Positions 17,406 to 24,892 of a DNA stretch of 64,000 nt are shown piece by piece. The stretch comes from Shimwellia blattae DSM 4481 = NBRC 105725 (GTDB lineage: Bacteria; Pseudomonadota; Gammaproteobacteria; Enterobacterales; Enterobacteriaceae): NCBI RefSeq assembly GCF_000262305.1, contig NC_017910.1:1178001-1242000 (forward strand). Direction: 5' to 3'. The notes beneath the pieces were generated by a model, which saw only the letters and a list, made by a program, of their open reading frames with translations, had not been told where the DNA came from and did no database searches. The first letter of the stretch is position 1; each line of letters opens with the position of its first letter. The position numbers and the translations under genes are program-made.

Positions 17406-17672
17406 ATGAAAAAATCACGCTTTACCGACAGCCAGATCATCGCCATCCTCAAGCAGGCTGAGGCCGGAACGCCAGTTGCTGAACTGTGCCGCGAACATGG
17501 TATGAGCAATGCCAGCTTCTACAAGTGGCGTTCACGCTTTGGCGGAATGGACGCATCCATGATGGCCCGACTAAAAGAGCTGGAAGATGAAAACCGCCGC
17601 CTGAAAAAGATGTATGCCGAAGAACGGCTCAAAGCCGAAATTATTCAGGAGGCTATGGCAAAAAAGTGGTGA
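17406..17672 (+). CDS. IS3-family transposase OrfA
   Basis: An 88-residue protein with a helix-turn-helix (KKSRFTDSQIIAILKQAE ... SFYKWRSRFGG) and a leucine-zipper-like helix (LKELEDENRRLKKMY). It binds the IS ends. Near its 3' end the motif AAAAAAG (17660-17666) can direct a -1 frameshift into orfB to give the OrfAB transposase. Confidence 0.92.
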   Translation: MKKSRFTDSQIIAILKQAEAGTPVAELCREHGMSNASFYKWRSRFGGMDASMMARLKELEDENRRLKKMYAEERLKAEIIQEAMAKKW

Positions 17673-18493
17673 AGCCATCGCAGCGAAAGCAGATGGCACA
17701 GGACGCGGTCAGACACCGAAGCGTCAGCATACGTTTTGCCTGCCAGTTGTTTGCTGTCAGCGAAAGTTGCTATCGCTATCAGCCTCAACTGAATGAAGAA
17801 AACACGGTTATTGCTGACTGGCTGCTCCGTATCACCGACAGTCAGCGCAACTGGGGTTTTGGTCTGTGCTTTTTGTACCTGCGTAACGTAAAAGGCTTTA
17901 AGTTCAATCACAAAAGGGTATACCGGATTTATTGCGAGTTGTCGCTGAACAGGCGAATTAAACCGAAAAAACGACTGAAACGGGATAAGCCCGAGCCGCT
18001 GGCGGTGCCTGAAAGCCGCAATGAATGCTGGTCGATGGACTTCATGCACGATCAACTGTCGGATGGTCGTTCCGTCCGATTGCTGAATGTTATCGATGAC
18101 TTTAATCGTGAAGCGCTGGCCATTGAGGTAGATTTTTCTCTTCCCGCAAATCGTGTGGTGAGGACACTCGAACAACTGATTGAGTGGAAAGGTAAACCAG
18201 CAGCAATACGATGTGATAATGGGCCAGAATATACCGGCAAGATACTGATGTCATGGGCTGCTCAGCAGAATATCACCCTGCGTTTTATTCAACCCGGAAA
18301 ACCTCAGCAGAATGCATATATTGAGCGATATAACCGGACTGTACGTTATGACTGGCTGGGACAGCACCTGTTTACATCACTGGACGAATTGCAGGGCTAT
18401 GCCACACGCTGGCAATGGTTTTATAATCACGAGCGTCCGAATATGGCACTGAATGGTTTCACGCCAATGCAGCATATTCAACGCATGACCTGA
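17666..18493 (+). CDS. IS3-family transposase OrfB, DDE integrase core
   Basis: A 275-residue rve-type catalytic domain. The acidic residues appear in WSMDFMHD, RCDNGPEY and QPGKPQQNAYIERYN, with the IS407-like downstream ending WFYNHERPNMALNGFTP. It lies in the -1 frame relative to orfA and is probably made mainly as the OrfAB fusion. The protein appears intact. Confidence 0.92.
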   Translation: MVKPSQRKQMAQDAVRHRSVSIRFACQLFAVSESCYRYQPQLNEENTVIADWLLRITDSQRNWGFGLCFLYLRNVKGFKFNHKRVYRIYCELSLNRRIKPKKRLKRDKPEPLAVPESRNECWSMDFMHDQLSDGRSVRLLNVIDDFNREALAIEVDFSLPANRVVRTLEQLIEWKGKPAAIRCDNGPEYTGKILMSWAAQQNITLRFIQPGKPQQNAYIERYNRTVRYDWLGQHLFTSLDELQGYATRWQWFYNHERPNMALNGFTPMQHIQRMT

Positions 18494-18535
18494 TTCTACT
18501 TATCGCCTCCGTTAAAAATGGGGGGATTACCCATT

Positions 18536-19180
18536 TATGCGGATTTTAAAAGTGGCAGTAATGGCGTTATGTCCAAAGAGGGTCTTTGTGGACTAGATAA
18601 GAAAATTGATAATAAATCATCTGTTTCAGGGGGGGGAGGTGACGAATTTATCAAAAAAATCACAGATAAAAATAATAAACTCAATACATTATACTTTATA
18701 AATGGAAAAGTTAAATACTTGCCAATAATCCTGTTTCAGAATGAAAAAAGATATGTCTATAAATTGTACGAAAGTAAATACGACTTAGAAAATGGAAAGT
18801 ATAGAATAATTTCTTGTGAAAATAATAATAGCGCCTGTGAATTATATGAAAGCGATACTTGGGTGGTCATTCAGGCTACTCCAGAACCATCAATAGATTT
18901 TGAAGTTTTGAAGAATCTGAATGGCAAATCAACTTTTGAGAAGGCTGTCGCTACAAAAGTAGATGTAGTCATAGATAGAAATTCTCCATTTGAAGTTAAA
19001 TCCTCAAAGGCTTATTTTCAGTCATCGACTGGGAAGAAACTGAAGTCATATCTGGTTAAGGGGGATAAAATAACTCTCTTAAACTTTAGTGAGAGTAGAT
19101 GTTTTGTCGAATATACTAATCCTAAGAATAAATCTATTGATGGATACATTTCCTGTCAGGATTTGAATATTTTTAACTAA
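18536..19180 (+). pseudogene. Exported SH3-like immunity gene, 3' part (split by IS insertion)
   Basis: This continues the gene begun at 17042. The C-terminal ~60 residues (KAYFQSSTGKKLKSYLVKGD...) resemble the ends of the proteins at 21790 (KSYLYSSPDE..TYLVTGDKV) and 29640 (KVFLYSRPDE..EYLVKGD). This looks like a bacterial SH3-like fold shared by three immunity candidates. Without the signal peptide this part should be non-functional. Confidence 0.8.
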
Positions 19181-19297
19181 TCAGCCTTGAGGTCCGAGTG
19201 TATTAATTTCAGATGCTATGGTGAGGTAATCTTCTGGTTAAACCTAAGCGCATCCCGGCCTGGTAAGATCCCTTTATTCACATTAAGGATAACCTTA

Positions 19298-21793
19298 ATG
19301 AAAACATGTTTTCCTGCCCGCAAAGCGAATGGTGAACAATACGCCACCCTGGATGAAATGATGCAGCCGCTCTGTCAGGAGCCACACGGCTCCTGGCTGG
19401 CCGGAACGAATAATATGTGGCACGGGGGGATCCACATCACCCGTAAGAGTGCTCCTGGCTCTGTGCTGACAAACGAGACGGCAGATACTGCGGTGCCGCT
19501 TCAGTTTATGGCGGGCGGTGAGGTGGTGGCCTGGCGTATTAACCGGGACTATCTGACCGGTAAATACATTAATAACCCGCTGCAGTATTCCGGTACGTTT
19601 GTGCTGGTTAAATCCACCTGTACCCCGGATCCCGGAAAGAAGGATAACAGCCTCGATTTTTACGCGCTGTATATCGGGCTTGCTCCGCTGTCGGCCTTTC
19701 CGGAACACCGGCTGTATCAGGTTACTGAGAAGGGGGACAGGCTGAGTCAGCGTGAATATACCGGAAAAGAAAAAGACGGAGATAAGGCTCCGGTTGCGAA
19801 TAATAAGCTGAAAACGGGCGACAGGGTTATTGTGCTGCGTGAGATCACCTTCAGGCTGAAGGGGCGGGCGCAGACGTTCGGGCTTGCCCGGATGCTGAAC
19901 GGTAAATCCGAAATAACCGGTGTGGCGTTCTGGGTGTCGCTTGACCCGCAATATATGACACCTGCCGGTAAACAGAGGGCGCACCTGCCGGCCTGGATGC
20001 AGCAGGCTGTTACGCAGGGGGTTTTTGATACCGTCGTTAAACCGGTAACCAAAATGGAAGTTGCAGCTGGCGATGCTGTGGGTTACCTCGCGGAAGACAT
20101 TGCCCCTGACGGCACGGGCGGCGTGGAGAAAAGTGCGTTCGCACATATTGAAGTACTGAGCACCGACAGCCGGATGATCGATTTTCTGAGTAATAAGGCA
20201 CAGGTGAAGAGCGGCCTGAAATACGTTCATATCCACCCGGAAAGCGCCATTTATAGCCGTTCCGGCGATACCTTCACCCGGACCCGAGGACAGGTGAAGC
20301 AAGATATTCACAAAATTATGCCGCAGGACAAATGCCGTCCGTTCACCGACAGCAGCGGTAAGCGCTGGTTTGATATCGGGGACGGGGCCTGGCTCAGCGA
20401 AGAGGATGTCGATGCCGATATCGGCCAGTACGACCTGATGGATTTGGGGTTCAGTACCTTCGAGGAGTTGCCCATATCCGATATGACGAAGTCCCTGCAT
20501 GGGGGGTGGATTAAGGACGGATTCACCAGAATAGCGGAGTGGGTACGGCCTGAGCGCGGTATCCGGGAAAAACGGGTCTCAGACTACTACAAAGCCCTGC
20601 TGCGGAAAATGGACAATGATAACAGTGGCGATCTTTCCGGTGATGAGCTGCGTCATGCGGTGAATTACGAGGAGCTGGATGTCAGGGATATCGTGGCGCG
20701 AATGGTGGTCAGGCACGACAGTGAGTGGTTCGGAGGCAGCAGCCACCACCGCTGGAGAGCGTTTTTAACGCAGCTGGATCCGCTGTGTGTCAGTTACGTC
20801 AGAAAGTGGTTTGACGATATGGAATGGATGAGTCAGGTGGAGGGATTCAGCAGCGGTGAGCCTGTCTGGCATATGCATCCGGTGGTGTTTTTGTCAGCAT
20901 TGAAAGATACTGCATGTGACTGTGAATTAAAATATGCTGATAAATTCAAAGTAACAAGATATGGTACTCATTATGGGCCTATCTATAGCGGGACAATTTC
21001 TTTGGATAAATATCCTCGCTGGGAGGAACTATTGAAATCAGGTGAGATCACTGAGAATGAAAAAGATATTCTTATCGCAATGTCTCAAAATGAAGGAAAT
21101 ATGGATGCGATTCAATCGTACGATAGCGAGGTTATAACTGCAGGGGCTATGCAGAAGACTGTAAAAGATGGTGCTGGATTAGAAGGAAAAGGGGAGCTAT
21201 CTGCTCAGATCGCGGCATTCAGAGATGCTCATTCAGATTTATATATTGCCCATGCTGTCAATTGTGGTTGGACTGTAGAGGGGCGTGGTACATCTTCTAT
21301 TGTGTATTATAGTGATACGGAATTGACCGGCGGCAAAAAAATAACTGCAACGGAGCTTAAATATCTGATTAGAAATGGATGCAGTGAAACAACATTTAGA
21401 AAAATTATTTACAATAAGCCGCTGGCTGCATTAGTTAAGCTAATATCTCTTCCGGAATATCTGGATTTACAACTCATTGATTTTGTTAAACGGCTTCATT
21501 ATGCAGAAAACGGTTCTGTGGGTAATGGGCTTAAAATTAAAGATTATGCAAAAAGTAATTTTGGACGGGCATTAGTTTTAGATGAGTCTGTTAATAGACC
21601 AGCTAATGTCACAGCGGATTTTAAAAAAGCAATCAAGAATTTTCATTCCCATAATCCATCAATAAATCCTGATCCAAAAATGTGGGGGGCTCAGCATGAA
21701 AGAAATGAAAGTTTATTATTGGATGAATATAGACTAACACGACGAATGACTGACTCTACTAAAAGATATAATCAATTGAAGGCGAAATTATGA
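19298..21793 (+). CDS. T6SS effector 2: EF-hand carrier domain with lysozyme-like domain of unclear family
   Basis: An 831-residue protein. Residues 1-532 are nearly identical to effector 1, with an alternative patch (VVKPVTKME for VARPAATFE) and EF-hand loop DNDNSGDLSGDE. The AT-rich C-terminal ~300 residues contain ILIAMSQNEGNMDAIQSYDSE followed by AGAMQKT. An acidic residue in such a helix-then-loop setting recalls lysozyme-fold glycosidases, so it is probably a peptidoglycan hydrolase, but I cannot name the family. The ATG at 19298 follows TAAGGATAACC, as in the other copies; an upstream in-frame start (19187) is rejected. Its stop overlaps the next ATG. Confidence 0.78.
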   Translation: MKTCFPARKANGEQYATLDEMMQPLCQEPHGSWLAGTNNMWHGGIHITRKSAPGSVLTNETADTAVPLQFMAGGEVVAWRINRDYLTGKYINNPLQYSGTFVLVKSTCTPDPGKKDNSLDFYALYIGLAPLSAFPEHRLYQVTEKGDRLSQREYTGKEKDGDKAPVANNKLKTGDRVIVLREITFRLKGRAQTFGLARMLNGKSEITGVAFWVSLDPQYMTPAGKQRAHLPAWMQQAVTQGVFDTVVKPVTKMEVAAGDAVGYLAEDIAPDGTGGVEKSAFAHIEVLSTDSRMIDFLSNKAQVKSGLKYVHIHPESAIYSRSGDTFTRTRGQVKQDIHKIMPQDKCRPFTDSSGKRWFDIGDGAWLSEEDVDADIGQYDLMDLGFSTFEELPISDMTKSLHGGWIKDGFTRIAEWVRPERGIREKRVSDYYKALLRKMDNDNSGDLSGDELRHAVNYEELDVRDIVARMVVRHDSEWFGGSSHHRWRAFLTQLDPLCVSYVRKWFDDMEWMSQVEGFSSGEPVWHMHPVVFLSALKDTACDCELKYADKFKVTRYGTHYGPIYSGTISLDKYPRWEELLKSGEITENEKDILIAMSQNEGNMDAIQSYDSEVITAGAMQKTVKDGAGLEGKGELSAQIAAFRDAHSDLYIAHAVNCGWTVEGRGTSSIVYYSDTELTGGKKITATELKYLIRNGCSETTFRKIIYNKPLAALVKLISLPEYLDLQLIDFVKRLHYAENGSVGNGLKIKDYAKSNFGRALVLDESVNRPANVTADFKKAIKNFHSHNPSINPDPKMWGAQHERNESLLLDEYRLTRRMTDSTKRYNQLKAKL

Positions 21794-22644
21794 AGAATGA
21801 TTTTCTATTTGTGTTTATGATATTTGTTGCCGTTTGTAATTTTGCTTATGCTGATATAGAGGTAAAGTCTCAAAATGGGAATTCGATTATTTTTAGTCAG
21901 CCTAAATATGGTAATAATATTGATCCGGATGCATGGAGTAAATTGATATTTAGTCAAGGTGGTAAGAAAATAGATCTTAGTCGTGCTGAACGATACTATA
22001 CAGAAGATGGCTCTAGCAAGGTGTCACCTAGTGGCAGCTATCTTGTTGTTAATAGTGTTGCTGGAGATGTTCTTGATTTTGGTAACGGCACTAAACAGTA
22101 TGCAAGTAAAGCATATTGTAGTGTGATTGATATGCGCAATGGGTGCATTGTAAGTGATTGGGATGGTGAAGTTTGTAGTTATCAATGGACTAAAGGTAAA
22201 GATATTCTTGCTAGTTCTGATGATAGTGATGCAGACACTTTTGATTTTCTTACTATGAAACCTTCTGTAAAACGGATTAAAAATTCATATTCAACCCTTA
22301 AAGTAATGGATGCCAGTAACTTGATGCGTTGTGATAAAGTTAGTAACGAAAATGTTGACGATTACCAGACTTTATTAAAAGAAAACGAGGAAGTAAGACC
22401 GGTAGTTCAGCGTAGTATATTAAATTACATTAATAAGTTAGAGATATCATCATCAATTAGTGTAAGTAAATCATATTTATATTCATCTCCTGATGAAAGT
22501 TCAATAACTAAAACTTACTTAGTTACTGGAGATAAAGTGAAAATCATTCAGTTATCACCAGATAAAAAATGGATGGAAATAGGCTATATTAGCCATAGGG
22601 GTAACCCGTTGGTTAAATGGGTAAAATCAGATAATATAAAATGA
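21790..22644 (+). CDS. Probable immunity protein with C-terminal SH3-like domain
   Basis: A 284-residue exported protein: signal peptide (FLFVFMIFVAVCNFAYA), a ~190-residue middle region, and a C-terminal SH3-like module (SKSYLYSSPDES ... TYLVTGDKV ... WVKSDNIK). The ATG overlaps the effector 2 stop by 4 bp, the usual effector-immunity arrangement. Two relatives are in this window (17042/18536 split gene and 29640). Confidence 0.78.
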   Translation: MKNDFLFVFMIFVAVCNFAYADIEVKSQNGNSIIFSQPKYGNNIDPDAWSKLIFSQGGKKIDLSRAERYYTEDGSSKVSPSGSYLVVNSVAGDVLDFGNGTKQYASKAYCSVIDMRNGCIVSDWDGEVCSYQWTKGKDILASSDDSDADTFDFLTMKPSVKRIKNSYSTLKVMDASNLMRCDKVSNENVDDYQTLLKENEEVRPVVQRSILNYINKLEISSSISVSKSYLYSSPDESSITKTYLVTGDKVKIIQLSPDKKWMEIGYISHRGNPLVKWVKSDNIK

Positions 22645-22789
22645 TTCCAATGGATAATATGAAAAATAATTCTAACTCGCATTCTTTTTATGTGTGGTGA
22701 AATAATCCCTATAAATATACAAACGGGAGATTTTATTCCTAATTGGATATCTCAAATAAAAATTCAGGGGATGCGGTAAAAGTTCAGAA

Positions 22790-23104
22790 CAATACCTAAA
22801 ATTTTTGAAACCGTATGAGCTCGATAAGCGTTCAGCACTAATGGCAACCTCTTGGGGCAAGTTTCAAATTCTTGCGTCAAATTATAAGGCGGCAGGCTAT
22901 TCGTCACCAGAGGAGTTTGTGAGATCGATTTCAAAGTCAGAAAAAAATCAATTAGCAGCCTTTGTTAATTTTATTAATTCTGATCCTGTGCTTTTGAAAG
23001 CAATCAGAAATAAAGATTGGCTTGCTTTTGCATTGAGATTTAATGGGCCTAGACAGAATGGATACGATTTAAGAATGAGAGGTAATTATGAAAAAAATAA
23101 ATAG
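22790..23104 (+). pseudogene. Orphan toxin tail, N-acetylmuramidase (DUF3380) type
   Basis: The stretch ATSWGKFQILASNYKAAGYSS ... DWLAFALRFNGP ... YDLRMR matches the core of DUF3380 N-acetylmuramidases, which cut glycan strands. Only the last ~100 residues remain; no carrier precedes them. The upstream 22646-22789 bases hold scraps (NWISQIKIQGMR, then a stop) that may be more of the same gene. The tail overlaps the following immunity ATG, so the toxin-immunity junction is preserved although the toxin is dead. Confidence 0.68.
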
Positions 23105-23531
23105 TATCTTGTTAATAAGTGGATTGCTATTCTTGTCTTCCTTCGCATTGGGTGCTGAGACTTATTTTTCATGTTCAACATCGAAGGGTGAACTATCCTT
23201 GCAGTCTGATAACGATCAGTTGGTATATGAGATGAAAAATGCCAGCGGCAATGTATTTTTATTTTCATCTCCATCTTACAGTGATTTTTTATATAATCAT
23301 TACTCGAGGTTTCAAACTGATTATATGAATGTGGTGTTTACTAAAAATAATTTCAAATATACTATCTTCAGTAACTATGAGGATGGAGATAGCACTAAAG
23401 GGATTACCGTCACTAATTTAAAAAACAATAAAGAATATACTTATAAATGTAAAGTGGATGGTGTGGATAAACTTTCTGATTTAATTGGTAAGATTCAGTG
23501 CAATAAAGATAGCTCTCTTGGGTGTCAGTAA
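23088..23531 (+). CDS. Probable exported immunity protein for a muramidase
   Basis: A 147-residue protein with a signal peptide (KKINSILLISGLLFLSSFALG) and a mature part with paired cysteines (YFSCSTSKGEL; YTYKCKVDG; KIQCNKDSSLGCQ). The family is not recognised. The start lies inside the last codons of the muramidase remnant, the position an immunity gene would have. Apparently intact, hence an orphan immunity gene. Confidence 0.68.
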   Translation: MKKINSILLISGLLFLSSFALGAETYFSCSTSKGELSLQSDNDQLVYEMKNASGNVFLFSSPSYSDFLYNHYSRFQTDYMNVVFTKNNFKYTIFSNYEDGDSTKGITVTNLKNNKEYTYKCKVDGVDKLSDLIGKIQCNKDSSLGCQ

Positions 23532-23532
23532 T

Positions 23533-23735
23533 AATGCTGTTTATATGATTGATTTTCAGGATGCAGTTAATTATATGAATAGTGGTGCGCAGCTTAGTTC
23601 GAAATAAATTCATGCGCTAAATAATTTTAAATACCAACGTAGTCACTACAAAACTTACTTCGGGGGGTTTCTTTGTTTAGACTTATTTTACTCGTTTCTG
23701 TTTTTTATAATATGAGTGCTTATGCGGCTAAATAG
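23533..23735 (+). pseudogene. Toxin-tail scrap and truncated signal peptide of a lost immunity gene
   Basis: A frame ending FQDAVNYMNSGAQLSSK (TAA at 23605-23607) resembles the remnant ending at 16682. From the TTG at 23673 a 20-residue signal-peptide-like sequence (MFRLILLVSVFYNMSAYAAK) runs into a TAG exactly where an IS630-like fragment begins. The immunity gene body is missing. Confidence 0.5.
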
Positions 23736-23931
23736 CTGCGCGGAGTAGTAGATCACTTTGATAGAACTCAGCCCGGATTGTGCGATCTGAACAATCGCCA
23801 AATCAAAACAAATCACCAACCGGACTGAGCGATGCCGATCATAGCACCAATTCCCCGTGACGAACGACGCCTGATGCAGAAAGCAACCCATAAAACGCAC
23901 GATAAAAACTATGCTCGGCGGCTCACCGCCA
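23736..23931 (+). mobile_element. IS630-family-like element, 5' fragment
   Basis: About 95 bp of non-coding sequence is followed by an ATG at 23832 opening a typical IS630-like transposase N-terminus (PIIAPIPRDERRLMQK, HDKNYARRLTA). Homology stops at about 23931, where the frame runs straight into a toxin tail. Only the left end and ~33 codons remain. The exact ends are estimates. Confidence 0.62.
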
Positions 23932-24221
23932 CAGAACATAAACTATTTGGGCTGATATATCCAGCCTATGTGCTCAGAGCCAAAGGGAATTATAAAACTA
24001 AAACTCATGGAATAGCTGGTGCTCTGCCATGGGATAGTTTAGAGCAAAAAATTCAGGATATACTTGTTGATTTCATATATCAGGGTTTTAGTGGTGAAAG
24101 CCCAATGAGGGCTGGGATGAGTAATAGTCGTCAGGAGTTGATTTCATATATAGAAAATAATACAACAATTTCTAGCTATGAAAATGGGCGTCATAAAGCA
24201 AATTACTTAAGAGGTCAATAC
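23932..24221 (+). pseudogene. Orphan toxin tail, pesticin-like lysozyme type, fused to IS fragment
   Basis: Residues such as YVLRAKGNYKTKTHGIAGALPWDSLEQKIQDILVDF correspond in order to the end of effector 1 (RVVAKGAI..GHQIS..EDYSQKVQDVLVDL). The 5' part was replaced by the IS630-like fragment. There is no stop before the immunity ATG: the frame reads from the IS start codon (23832) through the tail into the immunity gene. Confidence 0.6.
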
Positions 24222-24617
24222 ATGTCAGTAATTAAAGTATTTGTTTTTGGCTTGTCATTTTTGATATCTATTCCAGTATTAGCAGACGATGCTTGCTCTG
24301 CGAAAAGTGAAACTCAATCCATTGATTCTTGCTATGCAGAATTGAAAAGTGACTCTGAAAAACGTCTTAATGATGAATATATCGCATTCAAAAAACGAAT
24401 AGCTGAGAATTATTTAACGGATAAGGATATGTCTGATCGCTACTTATCTAATTTATTGTCGGTGCAAAGGAATTGGTTGAAGTATAGAGATCAGCAGTGC
24501 GCTATGGAGTCACTATTTGCTGACTCAGGATCCCAAGCCAACGTAACGTTAGTCAATAAATGTATTTCTCGCATTGATGAGCAACGGATTAAAGAAATGC
24601 AATCCTTACCTTATTAA
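24222..24617 (+). CDS. Probable immunity protein, LprI/DUF1311 type
   Basis: A 131-residue protein with a signal peptide (SVIKVFVFGLSFLISIPVLA) and a DUF1311-like mature region (QSIDSCYAELKSDSEKRLNDEY; LLSVQRNWLKYRDQQCAME). It is the second LprI-like gene of the array and, like the one at 15446, follows a pesticin-like lysozyme tail. That supports a toxin-specific pairing. AGAGGT precedes the ATG. It is also open in frame from 23832, so a longer fusion could be made. Confidence 0.78.
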   Translation: MSVIKVFVFGLSFLISIPVLADDACSAKSETQSIDSCYAELKSDSEKRLNDEYIAFKKRIAENYLTDKDMSDRYLSNLLSVQRNWLKYRDQQCAMESLFADSGSQANVTLVNKCISRIDEQRIKEMQSLPY

Positions 24618-24881
24618 AAATTCCGCCTGGAAGATAAGTGTCAGGAAGAGCATTTCAAGCTCGCGACACCTTTTGGCAAGACGCAACTCAACGGCGGTGG
24701 ATCCAGTATCACGCTGGATAAGGGCGGCATTCTGGAAGAAACCCAGGGTGATTACCTGGTCAGGTCTGCACATTACCGCTCACCGATGGCCGGTGGCAGC
24801 ATGGATATCACGCCGCCGCAGTTCAGCCAGACGAGCGCCAGTGTGACGCCCTCCAGAACACGTCATATCCCTTCACGTTAA
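24618..24881 (+). pseudogene. vgrG1 remnant with a large internal deletion
   Basis: Nucleotides match vgrG1 from about 12287 to 12365, then jump to 12966-13152. The parent carries CTCAACGGCGG at both deletion ends (near 12355 and 12958), so an 11-bp direct repeat explains the loss of about 600 bp. The copy keeps the vgrG1 stop and the TAAGGATAACC ribosome site that serves effector 3. It shows that the third carrier arrived as part of a vgrG1-tail-plus-carrier block. Confidence 0.88.
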
Positions 24882-24892
24882 GGATAACCGAA

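Larger units (their letters stand above)
17336..18531 (+). mobile_element. IS3-family element (IS407-group-like), complete, 1196 bp
   Basis: Terminal inverted repeats begin GGTAATCCCCCC at the left (17336) and match its reverse complement at the right (ends 18531); ATAAGTAGAA is conserved further in. A 4-bp target duplication, CATT (17332-17335 and 18532-18535), flanks it; 4-bp duplications are usual for the IS407 group. It holds overlapping orfA and orfB with an A6G slippery site. Intact duplications and ORFs indicate a recent insertion. Confidence 0.93.
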
